Shown here: positions 7,473-14,812 of the stretch, piece after piece | How the letters are laid out: each line of letters opens with the position of its first letter | How positions within the stretch are numbered: the stretch's first letter is position 1 | Notes under the pieces: generated by a model | Told to the model about the DNA's origin: nothing | The model's database searches: none | What the model saw: only the letters and a program-made list of their open reading frames with translations | Position numbers and translations under genes: made by a program | Assembly: GCF_003122365.1 (NCBI RefSeq) | Contig: NZ_CP029254.1 | Span: 6,388,001 to 6,452,000, forward strand | Source of the DNA: Streptomyces spongiicola | GTDB lineage: Bacteria > Actinomycetota > Actinomycetes > Streptomycetales > Streptomycetaceae | Direction: 5' to 3' | Length of the DNA: 64,000 bases

Positions 7473-8344
7473 CGCTCCCCCAGCAAGTTCTTGATCAGGG
7501 ATAGGGACTCGCGCATGGTGAGCGCTTGTCCCCTGATGCTGCCGTACCGTGCGGCCAGGATACGGACTTCCTCCGGGTCCGTGATCAACCGGCTGGAGTT
7601 CTGTGCCTCGGTGTATCCCAACTGTGCCTTGCCCTTGGGCGTGAGGAGCACGAACGCACCGCCCATCCCCGCGTGCTCGCTGCGGTCGGTCGGCATCACT
7701 TGCAGCTCCACATTGCGCAGACGCCCGCGTTCGAGTAGCTGCTCCAGCTGCTCCTCGTGGACTTCTTGCCCGCCGAGAGGACGTCGCAACACGGTCTCCT
7801 CGATGACGGCGCTGATCATGGGCGGAGGCCAACTGGTAAGGATCTGCTGACGGCCCATCCGAGAGATCACCCGATGCTCGATCGTCTCCTCATCCAGCAG
7901 CGGCTTGCGCATCTCGTAGAGGGCACGGGTCCGCCGCTCGGTTTGCAACAGCCCGGGAATGTCGTGGTTGTTGTAGAAGCTGACCTCAACCGCATCCCCC
8001 TCCAACCGCGCGTAGTCCCGAAACCACTCCGGATGCCGCACCCTCCTCCGCGCCCGCGCCCGCTGCACGTCCTCCGCGGCCGCGGCCAGCAGCCCCCCGC
8101 AGTCCAGCAGCTCATCGACCGCGAGCAGCAGTTCGGGTTGCGGGGTCCGCCGCCCCCGCTCCACGGACGAGATGGTCTCCTCCCCGTACCCGAGCCGGTC
8201 GCCCAGCTCCTTCTGGCTCATCCCGGCCCGTACCCGCGCGACCTTGATCTGCCGCCCGAGCGCCCGGAACAGGTCGGCCACCTCGTCCGTGCCGTCCGCC
8301 TCGCCGCCGGTGGGAACCCCCGAGCCGCCCGCCTGTGCCACCAT
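7469..8344 (-). CDS. XRE-family regulator with DUF5753 domain
   Basis: 291 residues if started at the ATG at 8344; other in-frame starts exist upstream, so the N-terminus is uncertain. Residues ~28-85 form an XRE helix-turn-helix (AGMSQKELGDRLGYGEETIS, then SVERGRRTPQPELL). The remainder is DUF5753, with the usual VSFYNNHDIPGLLQTE, MGRQQILT and VIEETVLRRPLGG motifs. It overlaps the DUF397 gene by 4 bp and is divergent from an ATP-binding protein gene at 8508. This three-gene arrangement recurs in Streptomyces developmental or metabolic regulation. The target operators are not known. Confidence 0.9.
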   Translation of the reverse strand: MVAQAGGSGVPTGGEADGTDEVADLFRALGRQIKVARVRAGMSQKELGDRLGYGEETISSVERGRRTPQPELLLAVDELLDCGGLLAAAAEDVQRARARRRVRHPEWFRDYARLEGDAVEVSFYNNHDIPGLLQTERRTRALYEMRKPLLDEETIEHRVISRMGRQQILTSWPPPMISAVIEETVLRRPLGGQEVHEEQLEQLLERGRLRNVELQVMPTDRSEHAGMGGAFVLLTPKGKAQLGYTEAQNSSRLITDPEEVRILAARYGSIRGQALTMRESLSLIKNLLGER

Positions 8345-8507
8345 CCCGTACCACCGCCCACTTTCGTCGTACCAGGGGCGAACCGCCGAACGCCCGGCCA
8401 GGTCACGGCCGTACACCCGGACATCCCGCCCTCCGCACCGGGACAGTCGCCCGCCGTACCGCCCCACGTCCTCCACACGGTAGAACCACTCCGTCACCCT
8501 CGGTGAC

Positions 8508-9023
8508 GTGATCCAGCAAACCGTCACCGCCACCGGTGAACCGACCGCCACCATCCACCACTTCCGTCTCACGTTCCCCACCAGCAGGCGCGGCGCCCAC
8601 ACCGCCCGCCACGCCGCCGAACGCTGGCTCGCCGACCAGCGGGACTGCCCGGAGGTCGCGGCCGGAGACGAGGACGCGGCCACGGCCTCCCTCCTGATCG
8701 CGGAACTCACCGCGAACGCCGCCCTGCACGGCCGCGTACGGGGCCGCCACGCCCGCCTCGCCCTGACCCTCACGGCCGGCACCCTGCGCATCGAGGTCAC
8801 GGACGCCCGGGGTGACCGCCTGCCCGAACCGGCATCAGAAAGAAGCGGCGACGGAGACGGCGACCGCGATGGGGATGGCGACGGGGACGACGAGTCCGGG
8901 CGCGGCCTGCTCCTCGTCGCCTCGCTCGCCGATGCCTGGGGCTGCGAGCCCCACCATCCCGGCGGCAAGACGGTCTGGGCAGAGTGCGGCCGGCGTGAAC
9001 CCGCCCTCAAGGGGGGCGCGTGA
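8508..9023 (+). CDS. ATP-binding protein, RsbW/HATPase_c family
   Basis: 171 residues from the GTG at 8508. The N-box is visible as LLIAELTANAALHGR, and the G-box region as IEVTDARGDRLPE with SGRGLLLVASLADAWG, so it is an anti-sigma-factor-like ATPase of the RsbW/SpoIIAB family. Between the two halves of the ATP lid lies an insertion of alternating Asp and Gly (SGDGDGDRDGDGDGDDE) encoded by a near-perfect GAC/GGC microsatellite. It is divergent from the XRE/DUF5753 regulator gene. A role in partner-switching or in sequestering a regulator is inferred from the family. Confidence 0.85.
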   Translation: MIQQTVTATGEPTATIHHFRLTFPTSRRGAHTARHAAERWLADQRDCPEVAAGDEDAATASLLIAELTANAALHGRVRGRHARLALTLTAGTLRIEVTDARGDRLPEPASERSGDGDGDRDGDGDGDDESGRGLLLVASLADAWGCEPHHPGGKTVWAECGRREPALKGGA

Positions 9024-9046
9024 GCCCAACTGTGCATCCACGTGCG

Positions 9047-9376
9047 ATCCTCCAGGTTGGCTGAGCGAGCGGGATGGTCGGGCGTGGAAGTACCACCGCA
9101 CGCACGTCATCGGTGACCGCTTTGGCGGTGAGTGGCGCGCCGGCAACCTCTTCACCGGGTTTCGGGAAATGAATGATCCGGGCATGAAGCGCTGCGAGAA
9201 TCGGATGGCCAACGCCTTGGCGAGTCAACTGCGTGCTGTATTCGGCCCAGCCGCAGTATGGTAATGGGCGAAATAGTATCCCGACCAGTATCACAATGAC
9301 TGCGACGACTCCGAATGGTGTGTTGTCCCAAGGCGTCGTTGTGAACAATCGAGCCGGAAGGCAGGTGACCTGTTGA
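9047..9376 (+). pseudogene. C-terminal DNA/RNA non-specific endonuclease toxin remnant, frameshifted
   Basis: One frame reads PPGWLSERDGRAWKYHRTHV, IGDRFGGEWRAGNLFTGFRE and then MNDPGMKRCENRMANALASQ. This matches the nuclease toxin core, where an R-G-H-L-I type motif (here RTHVI) precedes G-x-x-x-N-L. A single frameshift near 9225 moves the continuation to NCVLYSAQPQYGNGRNSIPT and the stop at 9374-9376. The pre-toxin and secretion domains are absent. Its stop overlaps the putative TTG start of the SMI1-like frame, the usual spacing of a toxin-immunity pair. Assignment to polymorphic-toxin nucleases is by motif. Confidence 0.6.
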
Positions 9377-9560
9377 GTCTGTCACTACTGGAGCGCACGT
9401 TGCCCGGACTCCTTGAGCACAGAATGCCCGTTCGCAGGTCAATTGACTGGGCCCGGATCGAGCGCGACTCGGGTACGCGGTTGCCGACCGACTTCGTCGA
9501 ACTCTCCGAGGCCTATGCGCCCCTGAGCGCGCGGCGCCCGGATCTCGCGCGGACGGCCGA
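9373..9560 (+). pseudogene. SMI1/KNR4-type immunity gene remnant
   Basis: From the TTG at 9373, which overlaps the toxin stop, the frame reads LLERTLPGLLEHRM and then IDWARIERDSGTRLPTDFVE with LSEAYAPL, the N-terminal signature of SMI1/KNR4 immunity proteins (W-x-x-I-E-x-x-x-G-x-x-L-P-x-D-Y/F). After about 9530 the similarity ends and the reading becomes low-complexity Arg-rich sequence to a stop at 9819. The body of the SMI1 fold is missing, so this is a truncated partner of the broken toxin upstream. Confidence 0.55.
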
Positions 9561-9857
9561 ACCGGTGGCCGGGCACGGCCCGGGGCGGGAGCGGGGGCAC
9601 GGAAAGACCCGGGCGTTCCGGCAGCACGAGTCGTACCTTTCGCGCGGGTTGTGCCCACGGCCGATGAGGACGCTCGGGTACCTGCGGAGCAGCTCCCGGT
9701 CTACGCGGGGGAAGCGAGCGCTGGCGACCGTCCAGCACCCCTCGCGGCCGTCCCGTCTGAACGAACGGTCGCTTCCGATCCAGCCGGAGCGATTCCGCTC
9801 GTGCTCCCACATCGTGTGAGCCGGGAACCGGACACTGAACCACCCATTGGCGGGCAA
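9513..9857 (-). CDS. Hypothetical protein or remnant, unrecognised
   Basis: 114 codons. The segment between about 9590 and 9840 has strong third-position G/C preference on this strand and a plausible composition (TMWEHERNRSGWIGSDRSF, then RYPSVLIGRGHNPRERYDSC), unlike the plus-strand frames over the same stretch. The last 30 codons look non-coding and overlap the SMI1 remnant, so the 3' end has probably been lost. I do not recognise the family. Confidence 0.3.
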   Translation of the reverse strand: MPANGWFSVRFPAHTMWEHERNRSGWIGSDRSFRRDGREGCWTVASARFPRVDRELLRRYPSVLIGRGHNPRERYDSCCRNARVFPCPRSRPGPCPATGSAVRARSGRRALRGA

Positions 9858-9993
9858 GCCGATGGCAGGCAGCTGCTCGCCCCGACAATTGGGTGACCAC
9901 GCAGGGGGCTTGAGGTACTCGGACTTCCCACGCCGGTCATGCCTGAGGCCCGTGCCCCGCCCGCAACCCGCCGACCGCGTCGAGGTGAGGGGG

Positions 9994-11490
9994 CTACGGC
10001 TGGGTGACGACCGGCGCGGCGAAGTTGCCGGTGCCGTTGCCCGCGTAGGTGTAGAAGGTGTCGGCGTTGCGCAGGGCGAGGAGGTCGGCCTTGCCGTCGC
10101 CGTTGAAGTCGCCGCCGGCGATCAGGCGGGTGGTCGTCCAGCCGCCGCCGACGCGGACGGCGCTGTTGAAGCCGTTCTGCCCGTTGTTGTAGTACGCGTA
10201 CAGGGTGCCGTTGTCGTGGACGGCGACCGCGTCGGCCTTGCCGTCGCCGTTGAAGTCGCCGCCGGCGATCAGCCGGATGCCGGTCCAGCCGGTACCCGCG
10301 ACGATCCCGCTGCCGACCTTGCCGTCGCCGGTGCCGGGGTAGATGTAGAGGGTGCCGTTGGTGTGGACGGCGAGCAGATCGGTCTTGTTGTCACCGGTGA
10401 AGTTGCCGGAGGTGAGCAGCCGCATACCGTTCCAACCGGTACCAGCGGTGACGGTGGTGGCGAAGTTGCCCTTGCCGTTGCCGGGGTAGGTCAGCAGCAC
10501 ACCGTTGTCGCGGACGGCGACGAGGTCGGTGTTGCCGTCGCCGACGAAGTTGCCGGTGGTGATGACGCGGGTGGTCTCCCACTGCACGCCGATCTGGTCG
10601 CGGCCGGTGAAGCCGCCCTTGCCGTCGCCGGGATGGGCGTAGAGCTTGCCGTCGGTCTTGTCGATCGCGAGGGCGTCGCTCCTTCCGTCGCCGGAGAAGT
10701 CACCGGAGGCGATCTGGCGGGTCCAGGCGCGGTTGGCGATGGCGCTGATCCACTCGCCGAGGTCGTCGGTGCGTACCGCCTCGGCGTTGGTGCGGGTCTC
10801 GGTCTCGGGTGTGCCCAGGCATCCGCCCTGCCATGAGCGGGTGGCCAGGCCCACGAGTTCCGGACCGTTGTCGGTTTCGCGCAGCAGAGGGCCGCCGGTG
10901 TCGCCCTGGCAGATCGAGTCGGCGGTGGTCTTGCCGGAGATGGCCAGGGTGGTGGCGTCGGTGCCGTTGACCTTGAAGGCGGCGGTGTGCGGCTGGTCCG
11001 GTACCCATTCGGTCTTGGTGCGGCCGGTCCCGGCGAAGGTAGCCTCGTCACCGGCGGCCATCGGAGTGTCGGCCAGGTTGACGGTGGGGATGCCGGCGGG
11101 GGTGTAGGTGGCGAGGCGGGCCATGACCACGTCGCGGCTTTGCGCGGGGACGAGTTCGGCGACTTCACCGGTATAGGCGGTGACCGTGTCCGGGGCGGTG
11201 CCCCTGACGGTGACGGTGGTCTTCTGCTCGGGCTTGCCCGCCGTGACCCCGGTCGTGTCGTCGGCGAAGCAGGACGCGGCGGTGATGACCCATTCACGTG
11301 AGATGAGGGCGGCCGAGCAGCCGCGCACCGGGTCGCCGTCGCCGATGAGGACCCGGGCGGTGAACGCGTAGTCGGCGGTGGCTTCAGGGCCGCTGGCCGC
11401 GGTCGCGGAGGTGGGGAGGACGAGGCCGGCGGCGGCTGCGGTCGCGGCGACGCCGGCGATCCAAGTGGTGTGAGCACGTCGAGACGACAA
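9994..11490 (-). CDS. Secreted trypsin-like (S1) protein with FG-GAP repeats; catalytic residues altered
   Basis: 498 residues from a TTG at 11490 preceded by AAGGAAG. A signal peptide is clear (SSRRAHTTW, then IAGVAATAAAAGLVLPTSAT). Residues ~35-245 form an S1 peptidase domain, but the His region reads WVITAASCF instead of the usual TAAHC and the Ser region reads CQGDTGGPLL instead of GDSGGP. The Asp region (RDVVMARL) is kept. Residues ~250-498 contain five FG-GAP/VCBS repeats of about 48 residues with Ca-binding-like loops (DFNGDGKAD). It is likely extracellular and probably inactive as a classical serine protease; Thr could in principle act as nucleophile. The start is inferred from signal peptide and RBS. 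Confidence 0.85.
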   Translation of the reverse strand: MSSRRAHTTWIAGVAATAAAAGLVLPTSATAASGPEATADYAFTARVLIGDGDPVRGCSAALISREWVITAASCFADDTTGVTAGKPEQKTTVTVRGTAPDTVTAYTGEVAELVPAQSRDVVMARLATYTPAGIPTVNLADTPMAAGDEATFAGTGRTKTEWVPDQPHTAAFKVNGTDATTLAISGKTTADSICQGDTGGPLLRETDNGPELVGLATRSWQGGCLGTPETETRTNAEAVRTDDLGEWISAIANRAWTRQIASGDFSGDGRSDALAIDKTDGKLYAHPGDGKGGFTGRDQIGVQWETTRVITTGNFVGDGNTDLVAVRDNGVLLTYPGNGKGNFATTVTAGTGWNGMRLLTSGNFTGDNKTDLLAVHTNGTLYIYPGTGDGKVGSGIVAGTGWTGIRLIAGGDFNGDGKADAVAVHDNGTLYAYYNNGQNGFNSAVRVGGGWTTTRLIAGGDFNGDGKADLLALRNADTFYTYAGNGTGNFAAPVVTQP

Positions 11491-11659
11491 TGGTTCTTCC
11501 TTGTCGGGCTGGCGGCGGTGATGGGTTGGTTCGGCGGGGTCCGGACGACGACCGGGGCGCCGGAGGCGCCCTTGCGGTTGCCGGGCGGGTGCAGGCGCCG
11601 CCGCCGATGTGGGCGGTGGTCGGATCGGCCTCGCCGCCGTTGCCGCCGCCGTTGCCGGC

Positions 11660-11775
11660 GGCCGGGCGCGCGGTGTGCCAGCCGCCGCTGATCTGGGTGA
11701 CGCCGTTGATCGTGCCGTCGCCCTTGCCGGTGTACAGGTGGCGGCCCGGCTTTCCACCGGTGCGGTTTCCGGCTC
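11660..11775 (-). pseudogene. Fragment of an FG-GAP repeat
   Basis: The minus strand reads KPGRHLYTGKGDGTINGVTQ followed by ISGGWHTA. This is a single FG-GAP-type blade like those in the neighbouring secreted protein, with the linked frame ending in low-complexity sequence. It is probably the 3' scrap of a duplicated FG-GAP gene. Confidence 0.5.
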
Positions 11776-11884
11776 CTCCGGCGTCCTCGCAGGCACCCCG
11801 CTTCATGGCCCCCCGCCTGTGAAACAGATGAAGCAGAATGTGAAGGAACGTTACATCTATGTGCTGCGCCACGCCAACGTGACG

Positions 11885-12372
11885 GTCGCGCTCGATGCGC
11901 GCATCGCCGGTGGCCCTGCCGTCCCCGCTGCTGATGGACCGTCTGATCCGGTGCGGAGCGGTGCGGTGCGGCGCGGTGCGACGACAGGATGTCCGTGCCC
12001 GAACGCGCCCGAACGCGCCGGAACGCGCCGAACGCGCGGGATGCCGCCCGGGAAGTACGCAGGAACGTCCCCAGAGGTCATGTGCGCAGTTCGAGAGGCC
12101 CTCTCGAACTGCGCGAGAAGCTGGTTGACGACGTGCCTGTCTACGCGGACGTATGGGGCGACGGGCAAGGGCGCGTCGTCCGGGCCCGGTTGTCGTCCTT
12201 CGGCGGTACGAAGGCCGTGGCGACGATGGCGCTGCCGGATTCCGGGACGCCGGTAACGGTCAGGGCCCGTCAGGCCGGCCGGGTCGTCCTCCTGACGGCG
12301 GCGAGGGCGTCCTGCCGCCCTGAGGCGGGTGGAGTGCGGCTCGGCGGTCCGCGGCGCGCCGTGACCGCCCCG
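11885..12372. other. Intergenic region with GAACGCGCC repeats and a 14-bp-stem hairpin
   Basis: No gene is seen. GAACGCGCC-like units recur four times at about 11999-12035. The stretch separates the secreted FG-GAP protein gene from the alpha-galactosidase 3' end. Confidence 0.5.
12084..12114. terminator. Perfect 14-bp-stem hairpin, probable terminator
   Basis: GCGCAGTTCGAGAG and its exact complement flank a GCC loop. It lies about 260 bp past the alpha-galactosidase stop (minus strand). There is no U tract, as is common in actinomycetes. Confidence 0.5.
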
Positions 12373-14535
12373 TCAGTGTCCGATCCGGCGGGCCTCGACC
12401 AGCACCAGGCGTTCCGGGTCGAGGGTCGGCGCCTGTACGCCGAAGACGTCCAGCGCCCGGCCCGACAGTTCCACGCCGCCCGAGTCCCACCAGGCCAGCG
12501 GACCGGTCACCGGTCCCTGAAGTACGTCTCCCGGGGCCAGCGGAGCGACGGAGTAGTGGGCGTCCTCCGCCAGGCCGGGCAGGCGTACCCGTCCCGCCGG
12601 TGCCTGGACGCTCGTCGCGGTCTGCACCAGGGCGTATACGGCGTGCGACCGGTCGGGTGCGACCACGCCGTGCACCAGCAGGGCCGGGTCCGGATGGTCC
12701 GCGTGCACGACCGTCCCGGTGTGCAGCAGGGGCCGCAGCCGCTTGTGCGCGGCGATCCACTCGGCGAGCCGCCGCCGCTCCTCCGCGGAGGCGCGGGCGA
12801 GGTCCCACTCGATCCCCAGATGCCCGAAGAGGGCTGTGCCGGCGCGGAAGTCCAGCCCGTGGGCGCGCCCCGTGGTGTGGGTGACCGGGGGCCCCACATG
12901 CGCGCCCATCAGCTCCGGGGGCAGCAGCAGACCCGTCCAGCGCTGGATTCGCTGCCGTTCGAGCGCGTCGTTGCAGTCGCTCGTCCACACGCGGTCGGCG
13001 CGCTCCAGGATGCCCAGGTCGACGCGGGCGCCGCCCGAGGAGCAGGACTCGATCTCCAGCCCCGGACGGCGGCGGCGTAGTTCGTCCATCAGGGCGTAGA
13101 CGGCGGTGGTCTGGGCGTGTACTCCCGCCGACCCCCGCGGACCGGCGCCGGCGTCGACGAGGTCGCGGTTGTGGTCCCACTTCAGATAGTCGATCGCGTA
13201 CTCGCCGACCAGGGAGTCCAGCCGGTCCAGGACATGGGCGTACGCGTCCGGGTCCGCCAGGTTCAGCACCTGCTGGTGCCGTGCCTCCGGGGGCATCCGC
13301 CCGGCCGCGGAGAGGATCCACTCCGGATGGGCCCGGGCCAGGTCGGAGTCGGGGTTGACCATCTCCGGCTCCACCCAGAGGCCGAACTGCAAGCCCCGCG
13401 AGCGGACATGGCGCACCAGCGGGTGCAGCCCCTCCGGCCACACCTCCGGGTCGACCCACCAGTCGCCCAGTCCGGCCCGGTCGTCCCGGCGCCCGCGGAA
13501 CCAGCCGTCGTCGAGGACGAACCGCTCGGCCCCCACCTCGGCCGCGGCGTCCGCGAGCGCGGTGAGCGCGGTCAGCTCGTGGCGGAAGTACACCGCCTCC
13601 CAGGTGTTGAGGGTGACCGGGCGGGGCGCGGCGGGATGGTGGGGCCGGGCCCGCAGATGGGTGTGGAAGCGGCCCGCCATCTCGTCGAGGCCGCTGCCGT
13701 ACGAACCGAGGAGCCAGGGCGTCTCACAGGTGGCGCCCGGCTCCAGGACCATCTCGCCGGGGAGCAGCAGTTCGCCGCCCCCGAGGAGGGACACCCCGGA
13801 GTTGGTGCGCTCGGCGAAGCTGCGGTGGTTGCCGCTCCACGCGATGTGCAGCCCCCACACCTCGCCGCCGCGGAATCCGAAGCCCTGCTCGCCCGCGACG
13901 TGGACGAGCGTGGCGTCGAGGCCGGTGCGGCCCCGGCGGTTCTCCCGCAGGTGCGTGCCGAGCGTGAAGGCGTGCCGCTGCGGGGAGCGTTCGCGCAGAT
14001 GGCGCCCGGTGAGGTCGAGGAGTTCCGTGGCCTGGGCCGGTACCGGCAGGGTGAGGTGCAGTGCGTCGACCGTGTAGGGGGTGTCCGCTTCGTTGGTGAG
14101 CGCCGCGCGCTGGCGGACGAGGCCGGAGGGGGTGAGTTCCAGCTCCAGCCGGAGGCCGAGTCGCGTCCGCGCGTCGTCGGCCCGCACGGTGAGCCTGCGC
14201 GGGGCGGGGGTGTCCAGTGCGCGGACGGTGAAGGCGGGGGAGAACCCGGCGCCCTCGCGGTGGCCCGACAGGCCCGGTGTGCCCAGCCAGCCGGCCGACT
14301 GCTCGGGCAGCACGGCGACGGGCACGGGCACGTCGGGGACGCTGGTCACCAGCTGGGCGAGGCCGGCCGCGGCGAGTGCGGCCAGGCCGTCCCCGCCGGA
14401 TCCGGCGCCGGGGTGTTCCCCCAGGTCCGCCCCCCAGTGGAGGATCCGCGGCAGACGGGTCCCGGAGCAGTCGACGAGGAGGCTTGTCCCGGCGGCGCGG
14501 AAGTGCAGCAGCGAGGGCGGGCGGTCGGTGGTCAT
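12373..14535 (-). CDS. Alpha-galactosidase, glycoside hydrolase family 36
   Basis: 720 residues from the ATG at 14535. An N-terminal beta-sandwich (1-300) is followed by a TIM barrel with FVLDDGWFRGRRDD, LWVEPEMVNPDSDL, the nucleophile motif DYLKWDHNRD (Asp454), ESCSSGGARVDLG and the acid/base region WTSDCNDALER (Asp520 or Asp523), then a C-terminal beta domain. These are GH36 hallmarks; the enzyme removes terminal alpha-1,6-galactose from melibiose- or raffinose-type sugars. There is no signal peptide, so it acts in the cytoplasm on imported sugar. It is the last gene of the minus-strand run SBP-permease-permease-GH42-GH36, 277 bp after the GH42 gene, and may be cotranscribed. Confidence 0.93.
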   Translation of the reverse strand: MTTDRPPSLLHFRAAGTSLLVDCSGTRLPRILHWGADLGEHPGAGSGGDGLAALAAAGLAQLVTSVPDVPVPVAVLPEQSAGWLGTPGLSGHREGAGFSPAFTVRALDTPAPRRLTVRADDARTRLGLRLELELTPSGLVRQRAALTNEADTPYTVDALHLTLPVPAQATELLDLTGRHLRERSPQRHAFTLGTHLRENRRGRTGLDATLVHVAGEQGFGFRGGEVWGLHIAWSGNHRSFAERTNSGVSLLGGGELLLPGEMVLEPGATCETPWLLGSYGSGLDEMAGRFHTHLRARPHHPAAPRPVTLNTWEAVYFRHELTALTALADAAAEVGAERFVLDDGWFRGRRDDRAGLGDWWVDPEVWPEGLHPLVRHVRSRGLQFGLWVEPEMVNPDSDLARAHPEWILSAAGRMPPEARHQQVLNLADPDAYAHVLDRLDSLVGEYAIDYLKWDHNRDLVDAGAGPRGSAGVHAQTTAVYALMDELRRRRPGLEIESCSSGGARVDLGILERADRVWTSDCNDALERQRIQRWTGLLLPPELMGAHVGPPVTHTTGRAHGLDFRAGTALFGHLGIEWDLARASAEERRRLAEWIAAHKRLRPLLHTGTVVHADHPDPALLVHGVVAPDRSHAVYALVQTATSVQAPAGRVRLPGLAEDAHYSVAPLAPGDVLQGPVTGPLAWWDSGGVELSGRALDVFGVQAPTLDPERLVLVEARRIGH

Positions 14536-14566
14536 GTGCGGAGGACCTCGGGTGGGTGGGGGAGCC

Positions 14567-14612
14567 GGGCGGGCGGCGGGCGGCGGGCGGCGGGTGGCGG
14601 GCCGTGTACGGG
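14567..14612. repeat. GGGCGGC-type short tandem repeat between the two galactosidase genes
   Basis: CGGGCGG(C) units repeat about five times within the 277-bp spacer. The spacer shows no other feature. The repeat could form a structured mRNA segment between the two genes. Confidence 0.5.
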
Positions 14613-14812
14613 AGCCGGGCGGGCGGGGAGCGGTGCGGGCGGGTCGGGCGGGATGTGCGGGCGGGAGTACGGGAGGAGCGGAGCGCCGCCTCGGCACTCC
14701 CGGCCGACCGGCGCCCCGTGGTCAGCCGGACCGGCCGTTCACCGCGCCCGGTGCCGCCCTGCCGGTGGACGGCTTCGGCGGCGCCCTCCTGCCGCTGCCC
14801 GGTGCGCGTGAG

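Noticed and set aside
9007..9348. 113-codon minus-strand frame with one hydrophobic segment
   Set aside because: It overlaps the nuclease toxin remnant, whose motifs are specific; the hydrophobic segment arises from the reverse complement of a lower-GC stretch.
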